A stretch of 64,000 nucleotides of DNA, taken from assembly GCF_001753165.1 (NCBI RefSeq), contig NZ_CP017448.1:1816462-1880461 (forward strand), in the 5' to 3' direction. The notes under the pieces were generated by a model. It had not been told where the DNA came from. It saw nothing but the letters and a program-made list of their open reading frames with translations, and searched no databases. The position numbers and the translations under genes are program-made. This document shows positions 1 through 9,138 of this stretch, piece by piece. Position 1 is the first letter of the stretch. Every line of letters begins with the position of its first letter. Source of the stretch: Acidihalobacter aeolianus. Lineage in GTDB: Bacteria > Pseudomonadota > Gammaproteobacteria > DSM-5130 > Acidihalobacteraceae.

Positions 1-951
1 TTCCGCCGGAGTTTCTCGATCGAGGTAATACTGCTCGAGGAAGGCCTGCATCGCCTCGTCCGCCTCCATGTCGGACGGAATTCGTGGATACAGGGCCTTG
101 TTGCCTAGATTATGCCCGCCGCGGATGCTGAACACCTGCGCGCAGGCATGATTGCCTGATCGCGCCAGCGCAACCAGATCGATATCCCCCGCGCCATCGG
201 TCGTGACGTACTGGCGCTCGCTGATCTGGCGCAACGTGTCGATCTGATCGCGATAGCGTGCTGCACGCTCGAAGGCCAGTTCAGCCGACGCGCGTTCCAT
301 GTCGGCCACCAGTTCCGCGATCAGATCGTCGGAATGCCCTTCCAGAAAGCGGATTGCGCGGGCGATATCCTCACCGTATTCGCGCGCTTCGATATAGCCC
401 ACGCAAGGTGCGGTACAGCGCTTGATCTGATACTGCAAACAGGGGCGAGAACGATTGGCGAAAAAACTGTCCTCGCACTGTCGCACCCGGAACAGGCGCT
501 GCAGCGTACTCAGCGTGTCGCGTACGGCCTGGGCGGAGGGATAGGGCCCGAAATAGCGCCCCATGGCCTTGCGCGGACCGCGATGAAAGCCGATCTTCGG
601 ATAATCTTCACCTTGTGAAACAAAGATATACGGATAACTCTTGTCATCGCGCAACAACACATTATAGCGGGGGCGATGGGCCTTGATGAGGCTGTTTTCC
701 AGCAGCAGCGCCTCGGCCTCGGTATGCGTGACCGTGACCTCCATGGTCACGATCTGCGCCACCATCGCGCGAATCCGCGGGCTGGGCAGACGACTGCGAA
801 AGTAGCTGGATACCCGCTTCTTGAGATCCTTCGCCTTGCCGACGTAGAGCAGCTCCTGCCCTGTACCGAGCATGCGGTACACGCCCGGACGGTGAGTCAG
901 GTTCTTGAGGAAACCTGCGGCGTCGAAACTGGTGGATTCACCCTTGTCCAT
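1..951 (-). CDS. uvrC: UvrABC excinuclease subunit C (partial, C-terminus beyond window)
   Basis: UvrC makes both incisions flanking a lesion in nucleotide excision repair after UvrB hands over the damaged DNA. The visible 317 codons hold the GIY-YIG nuclease domain (about residues 15-95, with PGVYRM and LLYVGKAKDLKKR), the cysteine-containing region CLQYQIKRCTAPC, and the UVR motif that binds UvrB (about residues 205-240). The gene runs off the left edge, so the RNase H-like and HhH domains are not seen. I chose the ATG at 949-951, which overlaps the end of the uracil-DNA glycosylase gene by 14 bases. It is therefore the last gene seen in a minus-strand operon with other repair and lipid genes. 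Identity is secure. Confidence 0.95.
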   Translation of the reverse strand, partial: MDKGESTSFDAAGFLKNLTHRPGVYRMLGTGQELLYVGKAKDLKKRVSSYFRSRLPSPRIRAMVAQIVTMEVTVTHTEAEALLLENSLIKAHRPRYNVLLRDDKSYPYIFVSQGEDYPKIGFHRGPRKAMGRYFGPYPSAQAVRDTLSTLQRLFRVRQCEDSFFANRSRPCLQYQIKRCTAPCVGYIEAREYGEDIARAIRFLEGHSDDLIAELVADMERASAELAFERAARYRDQIDTLRQISERQYVTTDGAGDIDLVALARSGNHACAQVFSIRGGHNLGNKALYPRIPSDMEADEAMQAFLEQYYLDRETPAE

Positions 952-1582
952 CGAGATATGCGCGGGCACGCCCCACGATCGCATCGAACATCGCTTCCGT
1001 CAGGCGCCCCGTTTGCGTGTTGTAACGGCTGCAGTGATAGGAAGACAGCATCTGCAGATTTCCCGGCAGAGCATACTCGACGCCATGGGCGAAGGGATAT
1101 CCGCTTTGCTTCAGTCCGAGCGCGCGCAACACGGCCTTGTGCGCGATTCCGCCCAGGGCCAGCACCATCGCCCCAGACGCGAGGCTACTCAGCTCGGCAC
1201 CCAGATAGGCATTGCAGGCGACGATCTCGGCGGTCACCGGCTTGTTCTCGGGCGGCAGGCATTTCACGGCATTGGTGATCCGGCAATCGGTCAACCACAG
1301 ACCGTCGTCCGCGCCACTGACCTCGGCAAGATTCGAAAAACCGTACCGTTCCAGCATCCGATACAGCAGGATGCCGGCGTAATCCCCGGTAAACGGCCTG
1401 CCCGTCGCGTTGGCACCGTGCATGCCCGGCGCGAGACCCACGATCAACAAACGTGCCGCCGCATCGCCGAAAGGCGCGACCGGAGCATTGTGATACTCGG
1501 GGTGGCGCACGCTTACCCGATCCAGGAAATCCGCCAGCCGTGGGCAGCGGCGGCAGGCGGAATCGTATATCCGCGCGCTCAC
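938..1582 (-). CDS. Uracil-DNA glycosylase, family 5 (UdgB-like)
   Basis: This enzyme removes uracil, and in family 5 members also other deaminated bases, from DNA to start base excision repair. The 214-aa protein has the family 5 catalytic motif GLAPGMHGANATGRPF near residues 49-64 and a C-terminal SSYHCSRYNTQTGR motif. Four cysteines (C11 and C14 in a CxxC, C109 in AVKC, and C124) fit the iron-sulfur cluster ligands known from the family. The start is a GTG whose last bases overlap the stop of the CYTH gene (GTGA), and its end overlaps uvrC, so the three are translationally coupled. Placing a uracil glycosylase before uvrC groups two excision-repair activities. The family 5 assignment rests on the AxGxN-like motif rather than on a search. 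Confidence 0.85.
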   Translation of the reverse strand: MSARIYDSACRRCPRLADFLDRVSVRHPEYHNAPVAPFGDAAARLLIVGLAPGMHGANATGRPFTGDYAGILLYRMLERYGFSNLAEVSGADDGLWLTDCRITNAVKCLPPENKPVTAEIVACNAYLGAELSSLASGAMVLALGGIAHKAVLRALGLKQSGYPFAHGVEYALPGNLQMLSSYHCSRYNTQTGRLTEAMFDAIVGRARAYLDGQG

Positions 1583-2064
1583 GACCGCGACAAGGGCGGG
1601 TTCGCCCAGGCTTTGAACGGATGTTCGACGAGGCTCACGTTGTAGTACCGGATATCGTCGGAAACCTCATCACCCACCCAGTCGGGCCGGGCGAAGGCTG
1701 CATCCGGGGACTCGAGTTCGATCTCCGCCACGATCAGGCCCGCGTTATCGCCCTCGAAGACGTCGACCTCCCAACGATGTCCGGCATGGTCCACGAAATA
1801 GCGGGTCTTTTCGATCAGCGGCTTGCGGCAGAGGCAGTCCAGTATTTCATGGGCCTCGGCCAGCGGTATCGGATACTCGTATTCGAGCCGGCTCACGCCT
1901 AGGGTGGCGCCCTTGATGTTCAGATAGGCATCGTGATCCGACACGCGCACACGCACCGAACTCGTTTCCACACCGCCCAGGTATCCTTGTCTGTAGCGCT
2001 TGCTGCCCGCGGCCTGCGCCCGCCAGGCATCAGAAACGACCAGGAACTTCCGTTCGATTTCCAT
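1579..2064 (-). CDS. CYTH domain protein (inorganic triphosphatase-like)
   Basis: A 161-aa single-domain CYTH protein. It begins MEIERKFLV, the EIERKF signature that gives the fold its metal-binding acidic residues, and continues with RQGYL, VRVR, YLNIKG, EYEYPI, EKTRY, WEVDVFEG and VAEIELES. These are the alternating charged strands of the triphosphate tunnel. Small bacterial proteins of this type are usually inorganic triphosphatases; some CYTH proteins are class IV adenylate cyclases. The start at 2064 was chosen over an in-frame upstream ATG at 2163 because homologues begin at the EIERKF motif and the upstream version would run into fabH. It lies 58 bases after fabH and overlaps the glycosylase gene by 4 bases. 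The substrate is not proven. Confidence 0.85.
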   Translation of the reverse strand: MEIERKFLVVSDAWRAQAAGSKRYRQGYLGGVETSSVRVRVSDHDAYLNIKGATLGVSRLEYEYPIPLAEAHEILDCLCRKPLIEKTRYFVDHAGHRWEVDVFEGDNAGLIVAEIELESPDAAFARPDWVGDEVSDDIRYYNVSLVEHPFKAWANPPLSRS

Positions 2065-2122
2065 CGGCACCGGATTGCCCTCGAAAAGTTTGCTGAATGC
2101 TGCCGGAGGAGCGGCATCATCC

Positions 2123-3097
2123 CTAGAAACGAAGAACGGCCGATCCCCAGGTGAAACCGCCACCGAAGGCTTCCATCAGCACCAGTTCGTCGCGTCGAAT
2201 GCGTCCGTCGCGAACGGCAACATCGAAGGCCAGAGGCACCGAGGCCGCCGAAGTATTCCCATGCTGATCGACCGTGACCACGACCCGGTCCATGGGCATG
2301 CTCAGCTTGCGTGCCGTCGCGTTGATGATGCGGATGTTTGCCTGGTGCGGCACCAGCCAGTCGATATCCGACTTGTCCAGTCCATTGGCGGTCAGGCTTT
2401 CGTCGACGATGCGCCCCAATGTGTTGACCGCGATCTTGAACACCTCGCTGCCGCGCATCCTCACCTTGCCCTCGCCGGCGATCAGTCGATCCTGCCCCTC
2501 GGAAATGCCGTAGGGTACGTTGAGCAGGGACTCGTAGCGGCCATCCGCATGCAGGTGGGTCGACAGAATACCCGCCTCGTAGTCGGCTTCCAGGACCACG
2601 GCACCGGCACCGTCCCCGAACAGCACGCAAGTCGTGCGATCGGTCCAGTCAAGGATGCGCGAAAAGGTCTCTGCACCGATCACCAGCGCACAACGTGCAC
2701 TGCCGGTACGGATGAACTTGTCGGCTACACCCAAGGCATAAACAAATCCGGTGCAAACCGCCTGGATGTCGAAGGCAGGTGCCCCGGTGTTCGCACCTAG
2801 CCGAGCCTGCAGCAGGCAGGCGGTGCTGGGAAAGATACGGTCCGGGGTGGTGGTCGCTACGATGATCAAATCGACTTCGTCTGGACGCCGCCCGGCCATC
2901 TCGAGCGCACGCCGTGCCGCAGCCTCCGCGAGATCGCAAGTGGATTCGTCAGGCTCGGCGATATGCCGTTTCTTGATACCGGTGCGCTCGGTGATCCATT
3001 CGTCCGTGGTATCGACCATGCGCTCGAGGTCGTGATTGCTCAGCACGCGTGTCGGCAGATAGCCGCCCGTGCCCGTGATGCGGGCGTAGGGCGTCAT
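2123..3097 (-). CDS. fabH: Beta-ketoacyl-ACP synthase III
   Basis: FabH condenses acetyl-CoA with malonyl-ACP to start each fatty acid in the type II pathway. The 324-aa protein has the catalytic triad Cys115 (AVCTGF), His251 (PHQANIRI) and Asn281 (GNTSAAS), plus the GGGFTWGS loop at the C-terminus, all at the usual spacing. Its ATG overlaps the plsX stop by 4 bases (ATGA), and the order plsX-fabH downstream of yceD-rpmF is the classic arrangement. Length is normal for the family and nothing in it looks damaged. Confidence 0.97.
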   Translation of the reverse strand: MTPYARITGTGGYLPTRVLSNHDLERMVDTTDEWITERTGIKKRHIAEPDESTCDLAEAAARRALEMAGRRPDEVDLIIVATTTPDRIFPSTACLLQARLGANTGAPAFDIQAVCTGFVYALGVADKFIRTGSARCALVIGAETFSRILDWTDRTTCVLFGDGAGAVVLEADYEAGILSTHLHADGRYESLLNVPYGISEGQDRLIAGEGKVRMRGSEVFKIAVNTLGRIVDESLTANGLDKSDIDWLVPHQANIRIINATARKLSMPMDRVVVTVDQHGNTSAASVPLAFDVAVRDGRIRRDELVLMEAFGGGFTWGSAVLRF

Positions 3098-4122
3098 GCG
3101 GTGGCGCGCCTGGCGAGGAGTGCTTCAAGCTGGCTGTCAATGCGTGCGGGCACGGCCTTTTCGACTTCGAGGCGGGCCACTTCGATCGCGGTCTGCAGGG
3201 CGACGGCATCCGAAGAACCATGGCTCTTCACCACGATGCCACCGAGCCCGAGAAAGCTGGCGCCGTTGTATTTGCGCGGATCGATACGCCGCTTGAGCGC
3301 ATTGAGCACCGGCATGGCGAACAATCCCGACAACCGGGTGAGCCAGGAACGATGAAACTCCTCGCGGAGAAAGTGGGCGATGGTTTTCGAGGCGCCTTCC
3401 ATCGTCTTCAAAGCGACGTTTCCGGCAAATCCGTCGCACACGACCACATCCACATCGCCGAGGAAGATATCCGTCCCTTCGACGAACCCGATGTAGTTGA
3501 GATCGCTGGCCTCGATCAACTGTGCCGCACCGCGCACCTGATCGTTGCCCTTGATGTCTTCCTGACCGATGTTGAGCAGACCCACGCGCGGCCGCGGCCG
3601 ATTATCCACTGCCCCAACCAGTACCGAGCCCATCACGGCGAACTGATAGAGCTGTTCGGCCGAGCAGTCGACATTGGCGCCCAGGTCCAGCACGTAGGTA
3701 TGCCCCTTGACCGCAGGAATGGTTGTGCAGATCGCCGGTCGATCGATGCCCGGCAAGGTCTTGAGCACGTATTTGGCAGTGGCCATCAGGGCACCGGTAT
3801 TGCCTGCACTGACACAGGCCTGAGCCCCACCGTCCTTGACCAGATTGATGGCCACGCGCATGGAAGAGTCCTTCTTGCCGCGCAAGGCCTGCGCAGGTGG
3901 CTCGTCCATGCCTACGGTTTGAGTCGTATGCAGAATGCGCACGCGCTCGCCCTCCGTAGCGCCCGCCTGCGCAAGCTCTGCGCGAAGAGTCTGTTCATCG
4001 CCAACGAGAATCAGGGCCAAGTCGTCATGCCGGGCCACCGTCTCGACGGCAGCCGGCACTGTCACCGAGGGCCCAATGTCGCCGCCCATGGCGTCAAGGG
4101 CGATCGTGATCATGCGCGTCAT
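3094..4122 (-). CDS. plsX: Phosphate acyltransferase PlsX
   Basis: PlsX converts acyl-ACP to acyl-phosphate, the acyl donor for PlsY in phospholipid synthesis. It is a soluble, membrane-associated enzyme. The 342-aa protein shows IALDAMGGD at the N-terminus, then [32 protein letters not shown] and [13 protein letters not shown], all landmarks of the family. I chose the ATG at 4122 because GGAGG lies 6 bases upstream. A longer frame back to 4149 would bury that ribosome site inside the gene, and an ATG at 4113 is the other option. It couples to fabH by a 4-base overlap and follows rpmF. Confidence 0.96.
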   Translation of the reverse strand: MTRMITIALDAMGGDIGPSVTVPAAVETVARHDDLALILVGDEQTLRAELAQAGATEGERVRILHTTQTVGMDEPPAQALRGKKDSSMRVAINLVKDGGAQACVSAGNTGALMATAKYVLKTLPGIDRPAICTTIPAVKGHTYVLDLGANVDCSAEQLYQFAVMGSVLVGAVDNRPRPRVGLLNIGQEDIKGNDQVRGAAQLIEASDLNYIGFVEGTDIFLGDVDVVVCDGFAGNVALKTMEGASKTIAHFLREEFHRSWLTRLSGLFAMPVLNALKRRIDPRKYNGASFLGLGGIVVKSHGSSDAVALQTAIEVARLEVEKAVPARIDSQLEALLARRATA

Positions 4123-4190
4123 GCAGGGCCTCCGGGGCGCCGCATGCATTGCGACGCCACGTCACTCCGGTAAAAACGGCGGTAAGGCAA

Positions 4191-4379
4191 TTATTCTTCG
4201 GGCACCGCTTCGGGCTTGATGACCTGGCGACCGCGGTAAAAACCGTCCGGCGTGATGTGATGGCGCCGATGCGTCTCACCCGTCGTCGGATCGACCGAAA
4301 GCGCCGGGGACTTGAGTGCGTCATGCGAACGGCGCATGCCGCGACGCGAGGGGGTGGTACGTCCTTGCTGAACAGCCAT
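4191..4379 (-). CDS. rpmF: 50S ribosomal protein L32
   Basis: A 62-aa basic protein starting [20 protein letters not shown], the conserved N-terminus of L32, followed by the [18 protein letters not shown] segment. It is the non-zinc form, since the four cysteines of the C+ type are absent. A GGAG-type ribosome site precedes the ATG. It sits between yceD and plsX, its standard place in proteobacteria, so its transcription is tied to lipid synthesis genes. Confidence 0.97.
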   Translation of the reverse strand: MAVQQGRTTPSRRGMRRSHDALKSPALSVDPTTGETHRRHHITPDGFYRGRQVIKPEAVPEE

Positions 4380-4399
4380 CGTAATATCTCCAAAAAGAT

Positions 4400-4933
4400 C
4401 TAGTCTTTGTCTTTCAATGTTCGCAATACGCCGAAAGGTCCTGAGGCACTATCCGCCTGCAAACCTTCCGACTTCTCATTCCCATCTTTCACAAGCCAGG
4501 CTGCAGCATCCGGATCACACGCCTCAATCGTGGCATGACGCGGGATCAACGGTAGCGCGAGCAGGATTTCATCCTCGATCAAATCCCGCATGAACAATCC
4601 GTCTTCGCCTACCGAAACCACATCCTCGTCTGCGTCCTTGATCCCAAAACGCGCATCGGCCAGAGGCATACGCTGATGCAGAGCTATTTCGCGTCGAAAT
4701 GCCCCGAGGCAGCGTTCGCAGCGCAGATTCACCGCCCCCCGGCAATCCAGAACCACAAAGGCGCGTCCTGCATTATCACGCTCGAACTCGAAAGAGGCGT
4801 CTATCTCGCCAAGCTTGTCCGCAAGCGCCTCGCACAGACGATGCAGCTGGTCGACCGGCACGCGCCCCTGCAAAACCCGCCCTTGATCAGCGGCCTTGAA
4901 GGGGTCTATGCGCTGAGCCAGCCTATCGGACAT
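4400..4933 (-). CDS. yceD: YceD family protein (DUF177), 23S rRNA accumulation protein
   Basis: A 177-aa member of the YceD/DUF177 family, which in E. coli is needed for normal 23S rRNA levels. Family marks are [10 protein letters not shown] around residues 70-79 (a CxxC pair), the acidic stretch [30 protein letters not shown] (in pieces), and the C-terminal [12 protein letters not shown]. It is the first gene of the yceD-rpmF-plsX-fabH run. A strong promoter (TTGACA, 18-base spacer, TAAAAT) ends only 9 bases before the ATG and there is no Shine-Dalgarno sequence, so the message may be nearly leaderless. Alignment to the remembered E. coli protein supports this start. Confidence 0.92.
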   Translation of the reverse strand: MSDRLAQRIDPFKAADQGRVLQGRVPVDQLHRLCEALADKLGEIDASFEFERDNAGRAFVVLDCRGAVNLRCERCLGAFRREIALHQRMPLADARFGIKDADEDVVSVGEDGLFMRDLIEDEILLALPLIPRHATIEACDPDAAAWLVKDGNEKSEGLQADSASGPFGVLRTLKDKD

Positions 4934-4942
4934 AAGCCGGCA

Positions 4943-4972
4943 ATTTTACTGAATTTCCGAGCACGGTGTCAA
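4943..4972 (-). promoter_or_regulatory. Sigma70-type promoter of the yceD-rpmF-plsX-fabH operon
   Basis: On the minus strand TTGACA (4972-4967) is followed by an 18-base spacer and TAAAAT (4948-4943). The predicted start site is near 4936, about 3 bases before the yceD ATG. Confidence 0.7.
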
Positions 4973-5248
4973 AGTACGGCATGGACGTACTCGCAGCATC
5001 AAGCAGTGCCCTTGGCAAACCTATCCAGCCGCCACCCCGAACTCCATGTACATATTCCCGCGCAGAGCCGTACCGAGTCACGAGTCTAGCCCAAATCACA
5101 CCACGCCTACCCGATTCGCGGCAATCATGGATCGCACTTGGCGCACGATCACAGCACCTTTGTTGCCCGCCACCCTGCTTGCTGGGATACTACAAAGACA
5201 TCCGCCGCGCAGGGCGGCACCCACATTCCGCATTCGCGACGTGCTGCC
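4973..5248. other. Divergent intergenic region yceD / pycA
   Basis: With the yceD promoter just described, this makes up the roughly 315-base gap between two divergent genes. I see no conserved small ORF, tRNA or clear riboswitch. The part near pycA must carry its promoter, but no good -35/-10 pair stands out. Confidence 0.5.
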
Positions 5249-6667
5249 ATGATCAGAAAAATCCTCATTGCCAATCGTGGCGAAATCGCCGTGCGCATCA
5301 TTCGTGCGTGCGCCGAACTCGGCGTTACCTCGGTGGCGGTGTATACCGATGCCGATCGCCACGGACTCCACGTCAAGAAGGCGGACGAGGCTTATTACAT
5401 CGGCCCCGACAGCCAATCCGGGTATCTGAGCGTCCATCGCATGGTGAACCTGGCGCGCGCCGCCGGCTGCGATGCGATCCACCCGGGCTACGGCTTCCTG
5501 TCGGAGAATGCGGATTTCGCACGTCAGTGCGCGGCCAGCGGCATCGTCTTCATCGGCCCGGATGCCGACGTCATCGAACGCATGGGCGACAAGCTGGCGG
5601 CCAGGGCGGCCATGATCGCGGCCGGCGTACCCGTGGTTCCCGGCAGCGAAGGCAATCTCGGCAGCATCGACGAAGCGCTCGCTCTAGCCGACGACATCGG
5701 CTATCCCATCATGCTCAAGGCCACCAACGGTGGCGGTGGTCGCGGCATCCGCCGCTGCGACAATTCCAGCGACCTGCGACGCCACTACGATCGGGTCCTG
5801 TCCGAAGCCACCAAGGCCTTCGGTTCGGCGCAGATTTTCATGGAGAAGGCCGTCGTCGACCCCCGGCATATCGAGGTGCAGATACTCGGCGACAGGCACG
5901 GCCATGTGGTCCACCTGTTCGAACGAGACTGCTCCATCCAGCGCCGCCACCAGAAACTCCTGGAGATCGCGCCATCCCCACAGCTCGACGAAGCACAACG
6001 CGCATACGTCGGCGACTTGGCCGTGCGCGCCGCACAGGCTGTCGGCTACAGCAATGCCGGCACGGTGGAATTCCTGCTTGACCACGACGGCAGCTTCTAC
6101 TTCATGGAGATGAACACCCGCCTGCAGGTCGAACATCCGGTGACGGAAATGATCACCGGCATCGATCTCGTGCAAGCCCAGATCGGCGTCGCCAATGGCC
6201 AGCCCCTGCCCTTCAAGCAGAGCGAGATTCGCCGCAACGGCTTTGCCATCGAATTCCGTATCAATGCGGAAGACCCGCAGAACGACTTTCTGCCCAGCTT
6301 CGGCCGCATCACCCGGTATTTCGCCCCCGGCGGCCCGGGCGTGCGCACGGACGGCGCGATCTACACGGGCTACTACATACCGCCGCATTACGATTCGATG
6401 CTCGCGAAACTGGTGATCTGGGCACAGGACTGGGACGCACTACTGCGACGCGGGCGGCGCGCGCTCAACGACATCGGCGTCTATGGCGTGAAAACCACGA
6501 TCCCCTATCATCTGCAGATACTGGGAACGTCCGCTTTCCAGCGGGGCAGTTTCGACACCGGCTTCGTGGAGGCGCACCCCGAGTTGACGGACTATTCCCT
6601 CAAACGCTCCACGCGGGAAATGGCCGCCGCCATCGCCGCCGCCATCGCCGCCCAGCGCGGCCTTTAA
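5249..6667 (+). CDS. pycA: Pyruvate carboxylase subunit A (biotin carboxylase-type)
   Basis: A 472-aa ATP-grasp biotin carboxylase. It carboxylates the biotin carried on the partner subunit, using ATP and bicarbonate. Motifs in order are KILIANRGEIAVRIIRA at the N-terminus, HPGYGFLSENADFA, KATNGGGGRGIR (the glycine-rich ATP loop), EKAVVDPRHIEVQILGD, FERDCSIQRRHQKLLEIAPS, and EMNTRLQVEHPVTE with the catalytic glutamate and arginine. The start at 5249 gives MIRKILIANRGE, the standard beginning; an in-frame ATG 111 bases earlier adds unrelated sequence. It is followed after 18 bases by the biotin-carrying subunit, so it is more likely pyruvate carboxylase A than the AccC of fatty acid synthesis. 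Confidence 0.9.
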   Translation: MIRKILIANRGEIAVRIIRACAELGVTSVAVYTDADRHGLHVKKADEAYYIGPDSQSGYLSVHRMVNLARAAGCDAIHPGYGFLSENADFARQCAASGIVFIGPDADVIERMGDKLAARAAMIAAGVPVVPGSEGNLGSIDEALALADDIGYPIMLKATNGGGGRGIRRCDNSSDLRRHYDRVLSEATKAFGSAQIFMEKAVVDPRHIEVQILGDRHGHVVHLFERDCSIQRRHQKLLEIAPSPQLDEAQRAYVGDLAVRAAQAVGYSNAGTVEFLLDHDGSFYFMEMNTRLQVEHPVTEMITGIDLVQAQIGVANGQPLPFKQSEIRRNGFAIEFRINAEDPQNDFLPSFGRITRYFAPGGPGVRTDGAIYTGYYIPPHYDSMLAKLVIWAQDWDALLRRGRRALNDIGVYGVKTTIPYHLQILGTSAFQRGSFDTGFVEAHPELTDYSLKRSTREMAAAIAAAIAAQRGL

Positions 6668-6685
6668 CCGGGCACAGGAAGGCTC

Positions 6686-8521
6686 ATGACGCAGGTACAC
6701 ATCACCGAAACCGTGCTGCGCGACGGGCATCAAAGCCTGATCGCCACACGTATGCGCACCCAGGACATGCTCCCGGCCTGCGAACGCCTCGACAAAGCCG
6801 GATTCTGGTCGCTCGAGGTATGGGGCGGGGCCACTTTCGATGCCTGCCTGCGCTACCTCAAGGAAGATCCCTGGGAACGCCTGCGGCTGCTACGCGATGC
6901 GCTCCCGAACACGCGCCTGCAGATGCTGCTGCGCGGACAGAACCTGCTGGGCTACCGCCATTATTCGGATGATGTGGTACGCGCCTTCGTGGCCAGCGCC
7001 GCAGGCAACGGCATCGATGTGTTCCGGGTGTTCGACGCGCTCAACGATCTACGCAACCTGCAGATTTCGATCGAGGCCGTCAAACATGCCGGCAAGCACG
7101 CTCAGGGCACGATTTCCTACACCCGGAGCCCGGTACACACCGTCGATCAGTTCGTGCGCCAGGCCAAGCAACTCCAGGCGATGGGCTGCGACAGCATCGC
7201 GGTCAAGGACATGGCCGGGCTGCTCACGCCGTTTCGGACCGCCGAGCTATTCGCCGCACTGACGGCGGCCGTCAGTGTCCCCGTGCACCTGCACACCCAT
7301 GCCACCTCGGGCCAGGCGGAAATGTGTCATCTGAAGGCGATCGAGAACGGGTGCCGTCACATCGACACAGCCATCTCCGCTTTCGCTGGCGGCACCAGTC
7401 ATGCACCGACCGAGGCCATGGTCGCCGCATTGGCGGGCACACCCTTCGACACCGGGCTCGACCTCGCCCTGCTGCAGGACATCGGGCTCTATTTCCACGA
7501 GATACGCAAGAAGTACCACCAGTTCGAAAGCGAATACACCGGTGTCGACACCCGCGTGCTCACCAGCCAGCTTCCGGGCGGCATGATCTCGAATCTGGTC
7601 AACCAGCTGCGCGAACAGGGCGCCATCGACCGTTTCGCCGAGGTCCTGGCCGAGATCCCCCGCGTGCGCGAGGACCTCGGCTATCCCCCGCTGGTCACGC
7701 CAAGCTCACAGATCGTGGGTACCCAGGCGGTACTCAACGTTCTCACCGGCAAGCGCTACAAGACCATCACCAACGAGGTAAAGATGTATTTCCAGGGGCG
7801 CTACGGCCGCGCGCCCGGCCGGGTCAACCCGGTGGTGCGCAGGCAGGCGATCGGCAACCAGGAAACCATCACCCAGCGCCCCGCCGATCTGCTACCGGTG
7901 GAAATGGATCGCCTGCGCCAGGAGGCGGGCGAGTTCGCGAGCAGCGAGGAAGACGTCCTCACGGTGGCCATGTTCCCCGAAATCGGAGCTGAGTTCCTGC
8001 GCCAACGCGCGGAAAACGCGCTGCAGCCGGAGCCCCTGCTGCCGATCGCCAAATCGGTGGGCGAGGCATCCGCCCAAACCGCGCCGCTGGAATTCAATGC
8101 CACGCTGCATGGCGAGACCTACCACATCAAGGTTACCGGCAGCGGCCACCGCCGCGATGCCATCCGCCCTTTCTATGTCACCGTGGACGGCATTCCCGAG
8201 GAAATCATGCTCGAGGTGTTGGACGAAATCGTTCTGGACAGCGACACTGCCGGCGCCGCTCCCAAGCCGCGTACGGGAGGCAGCCGCCGCCCGAGGGCGA
8301 CCCGCCCAGGCCAGGTCTCGACCACGATGCCGGGCACGGTGATCGACGTGCTGGTCACCCAGGGACAAACCGTCAAGGCCGGCGACCCCGTACTGGTAAT
8401 CGAGGCCATGAAGATGGAAACCGAGATTCAGGCGGCCGTCGGCGGCACGGTCAGCGCCATTCACGTCGCCAAGGGCGACAGCGTCAATCCCGACGAAACC
8501 CTGATCGAAATCTCAGCATGA
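6686..8521 (+). CDS. pycB: Pyruvate carboxylase subunit B (carboxyltransferase-biotin carrier; OadA-like)
   Basis: A 611-aa protein that moves the carboxyl group from biotin to pyruvate to make oxaloacetate. It has an N-terminal HMGL-like TIM barrel (TETVLRDGHQSL at residues 7-18, DVFRVFDALND, VKDMAGLLTP, HLHTHATSGQAEM), a conserved carboxylase domain, and a C-terminal biotinyl domain with VIEAMKMETEI, in which Lys576 carries biotin. The same architecture serves as the alpha subunit of sodium-pumping oxaloacetate decarboxylase. No membrane beta or gamma subunit gene is nearby and a biotin carboxylase gene is directly upstream, so I infer a two-subunit pyruvate carboxylase acting in anaplerosis. 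Its stop overlaps the maf start (ATGA). Confidence 0.88.
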   Translation: MTQVHITETVLRDGHQSLIATRMRTQDMLPACERLDKAGFWSLEVWGGATFDACLRYLKEDPWERLRLLRDALPNTRLQMLLRGQNLLGYRHYSDDVVRAFVASAAGNGIDVFRVFDALNDLRNLQISIEAVKHAGKHAQGTISYTRSPVHTVDQFVRQAKQLQAMGCDSIAVKDMAGLLTPFRTAELFAALTAAVSVPVHLHTHATSGQAEMCHLKAIENGCRHIDTAISAFAGGTSHAPTEAMVAALAGTPFDTGLDLALLQDIGLYFHEIRKKYHQFESEYTGVDTRVLTSQLPGGMISNLVNQLREQGAIDRFAEVLAEIPRVREDLGYPPLVTPSSQIVGTQAVLNVLTGKRYKTITNEVKMYFQGRYGRAPGRVNPVVRRQAIGNQETITQRPADLLPVEMDRLRQEAGEFASSEEDVLTVAMFPEIGAEFLRQRAENALQPEPLLPIAKSVGEASAQTAPLEFNATLHGETYHIKVTGSGHRRDAIRPFYVTVDGIPEEIMLEVLDEIVLDSDTAGAAPKPRTGGSRRPRATRPGQVSTTMPGTVIDVLVTQGQTVKAGDPVLVIEAMKMETEIQAAVGGTVSAIHVAKGDSVNPDETLIEISA

Positions 8522-9102
8522 CGCGACAACTCGTCCTCGCCTCCTCTTCCCGTTATCGGCGCGCACTGCTGGAGCGGCTGCGTCTGCCGTTCACGGCTGC
8601 CTCTCCCGACGTCGACGAAACCCCGGCAGCGGCCGAGTCGCCGCGTGCGATGGTCGAAAGGCTGTCGCAGGCCAAGGCCGCCGCACTGAGCACCCGCTTC
8701 TCAGAGGCACTGATCATCGGTTCCGATCAATGCGTGGTTCAGGGCGACAGGATCATCGGCAAGCCCGGAACCCACGCCGCGGCGCGCGAACAGCTCAAGG
8801 CCGCCTCGGGCCAGCGCGTCGAAGTACTGACCGGACTCTGTCTGCTCGACGCCGCGACGCAAGCGACATGGCTCGACGTGGTGACCTACGAGGTGGAATT
8901 CCGCACGCTCGACGATGCCGAGATCGAACGCTACCTCCTGGCCGAACAACCCTACGACTGCGCCGGCAGCATCCAGTCGGAAGGTCTCGGGATCGCCCTG
9001 CTGCGTCACATGCGCGGCGACGACCCTAGCGCTTTGGTCGGCCTGCCATTGATCAGGCTGTGCGAGATGCTGCGCGCCGCCGGGGTATCCGTGCCGCCAT
9101 AA
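8518..9102 (+). CDS. maf: Maf-like nucleotide pyrophosphatase (YceF type)
   Basis: A 194-aa Maf/HAM1-fold house-cleaning pyrophosphatase that hydrolyses modified nucleoside triphosphates. It begins LVLASSSRYRRALLERL, the Maf signature, and has the catalytic loop IIGSDQCVV, IGKPGT, and YDCAGSIQSEGLGI. The GSDQ variant, in place of the ADT loop, is typical of the YceF branch that acts on 7-methyl-GTP. In E. coli that gene lies next to yceD-rpmF; here it is some 3.6 kb away and coupled by a 4-base overlap to pycB. Confidence 0.93.
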   Translation: MTRQLVLASSSRYRRALLERLRLPFTAASPDVDETPAAAESPRAMVERLSQAKAAALSTRFSEALIIGSDQCVVQGDRIIGKPGTHAAAREQLKAASGQRVEVLTGLCLLDAATQATWLDVVTYEVEFRTLDDAEIERYLLAEQPYDCAGSIQSEGLGIALLRHMRGDDPSALVGLPLIRLCEMLRAAGVSVPP

Positions 9103-9138
9103 GCCCAGGAGCGAAAATCAACTTCCTCAGCCTGACTG

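Noticed and set aside
5138-5248. N-terminal extension of the biotin carboxylase
   Set aside because: The residues before MIRKILIANRGE are unlike the family and there is no ribosome site at the earlier ATG.
6686-8521. Sodium-pumping oxaloacetate decarboxylase alpha subunit
   Set aside because: No beta or gamma membrane subunits nearby and a biotin carboxylase gene is directly upstream, favouring pyruvate carboxylase.
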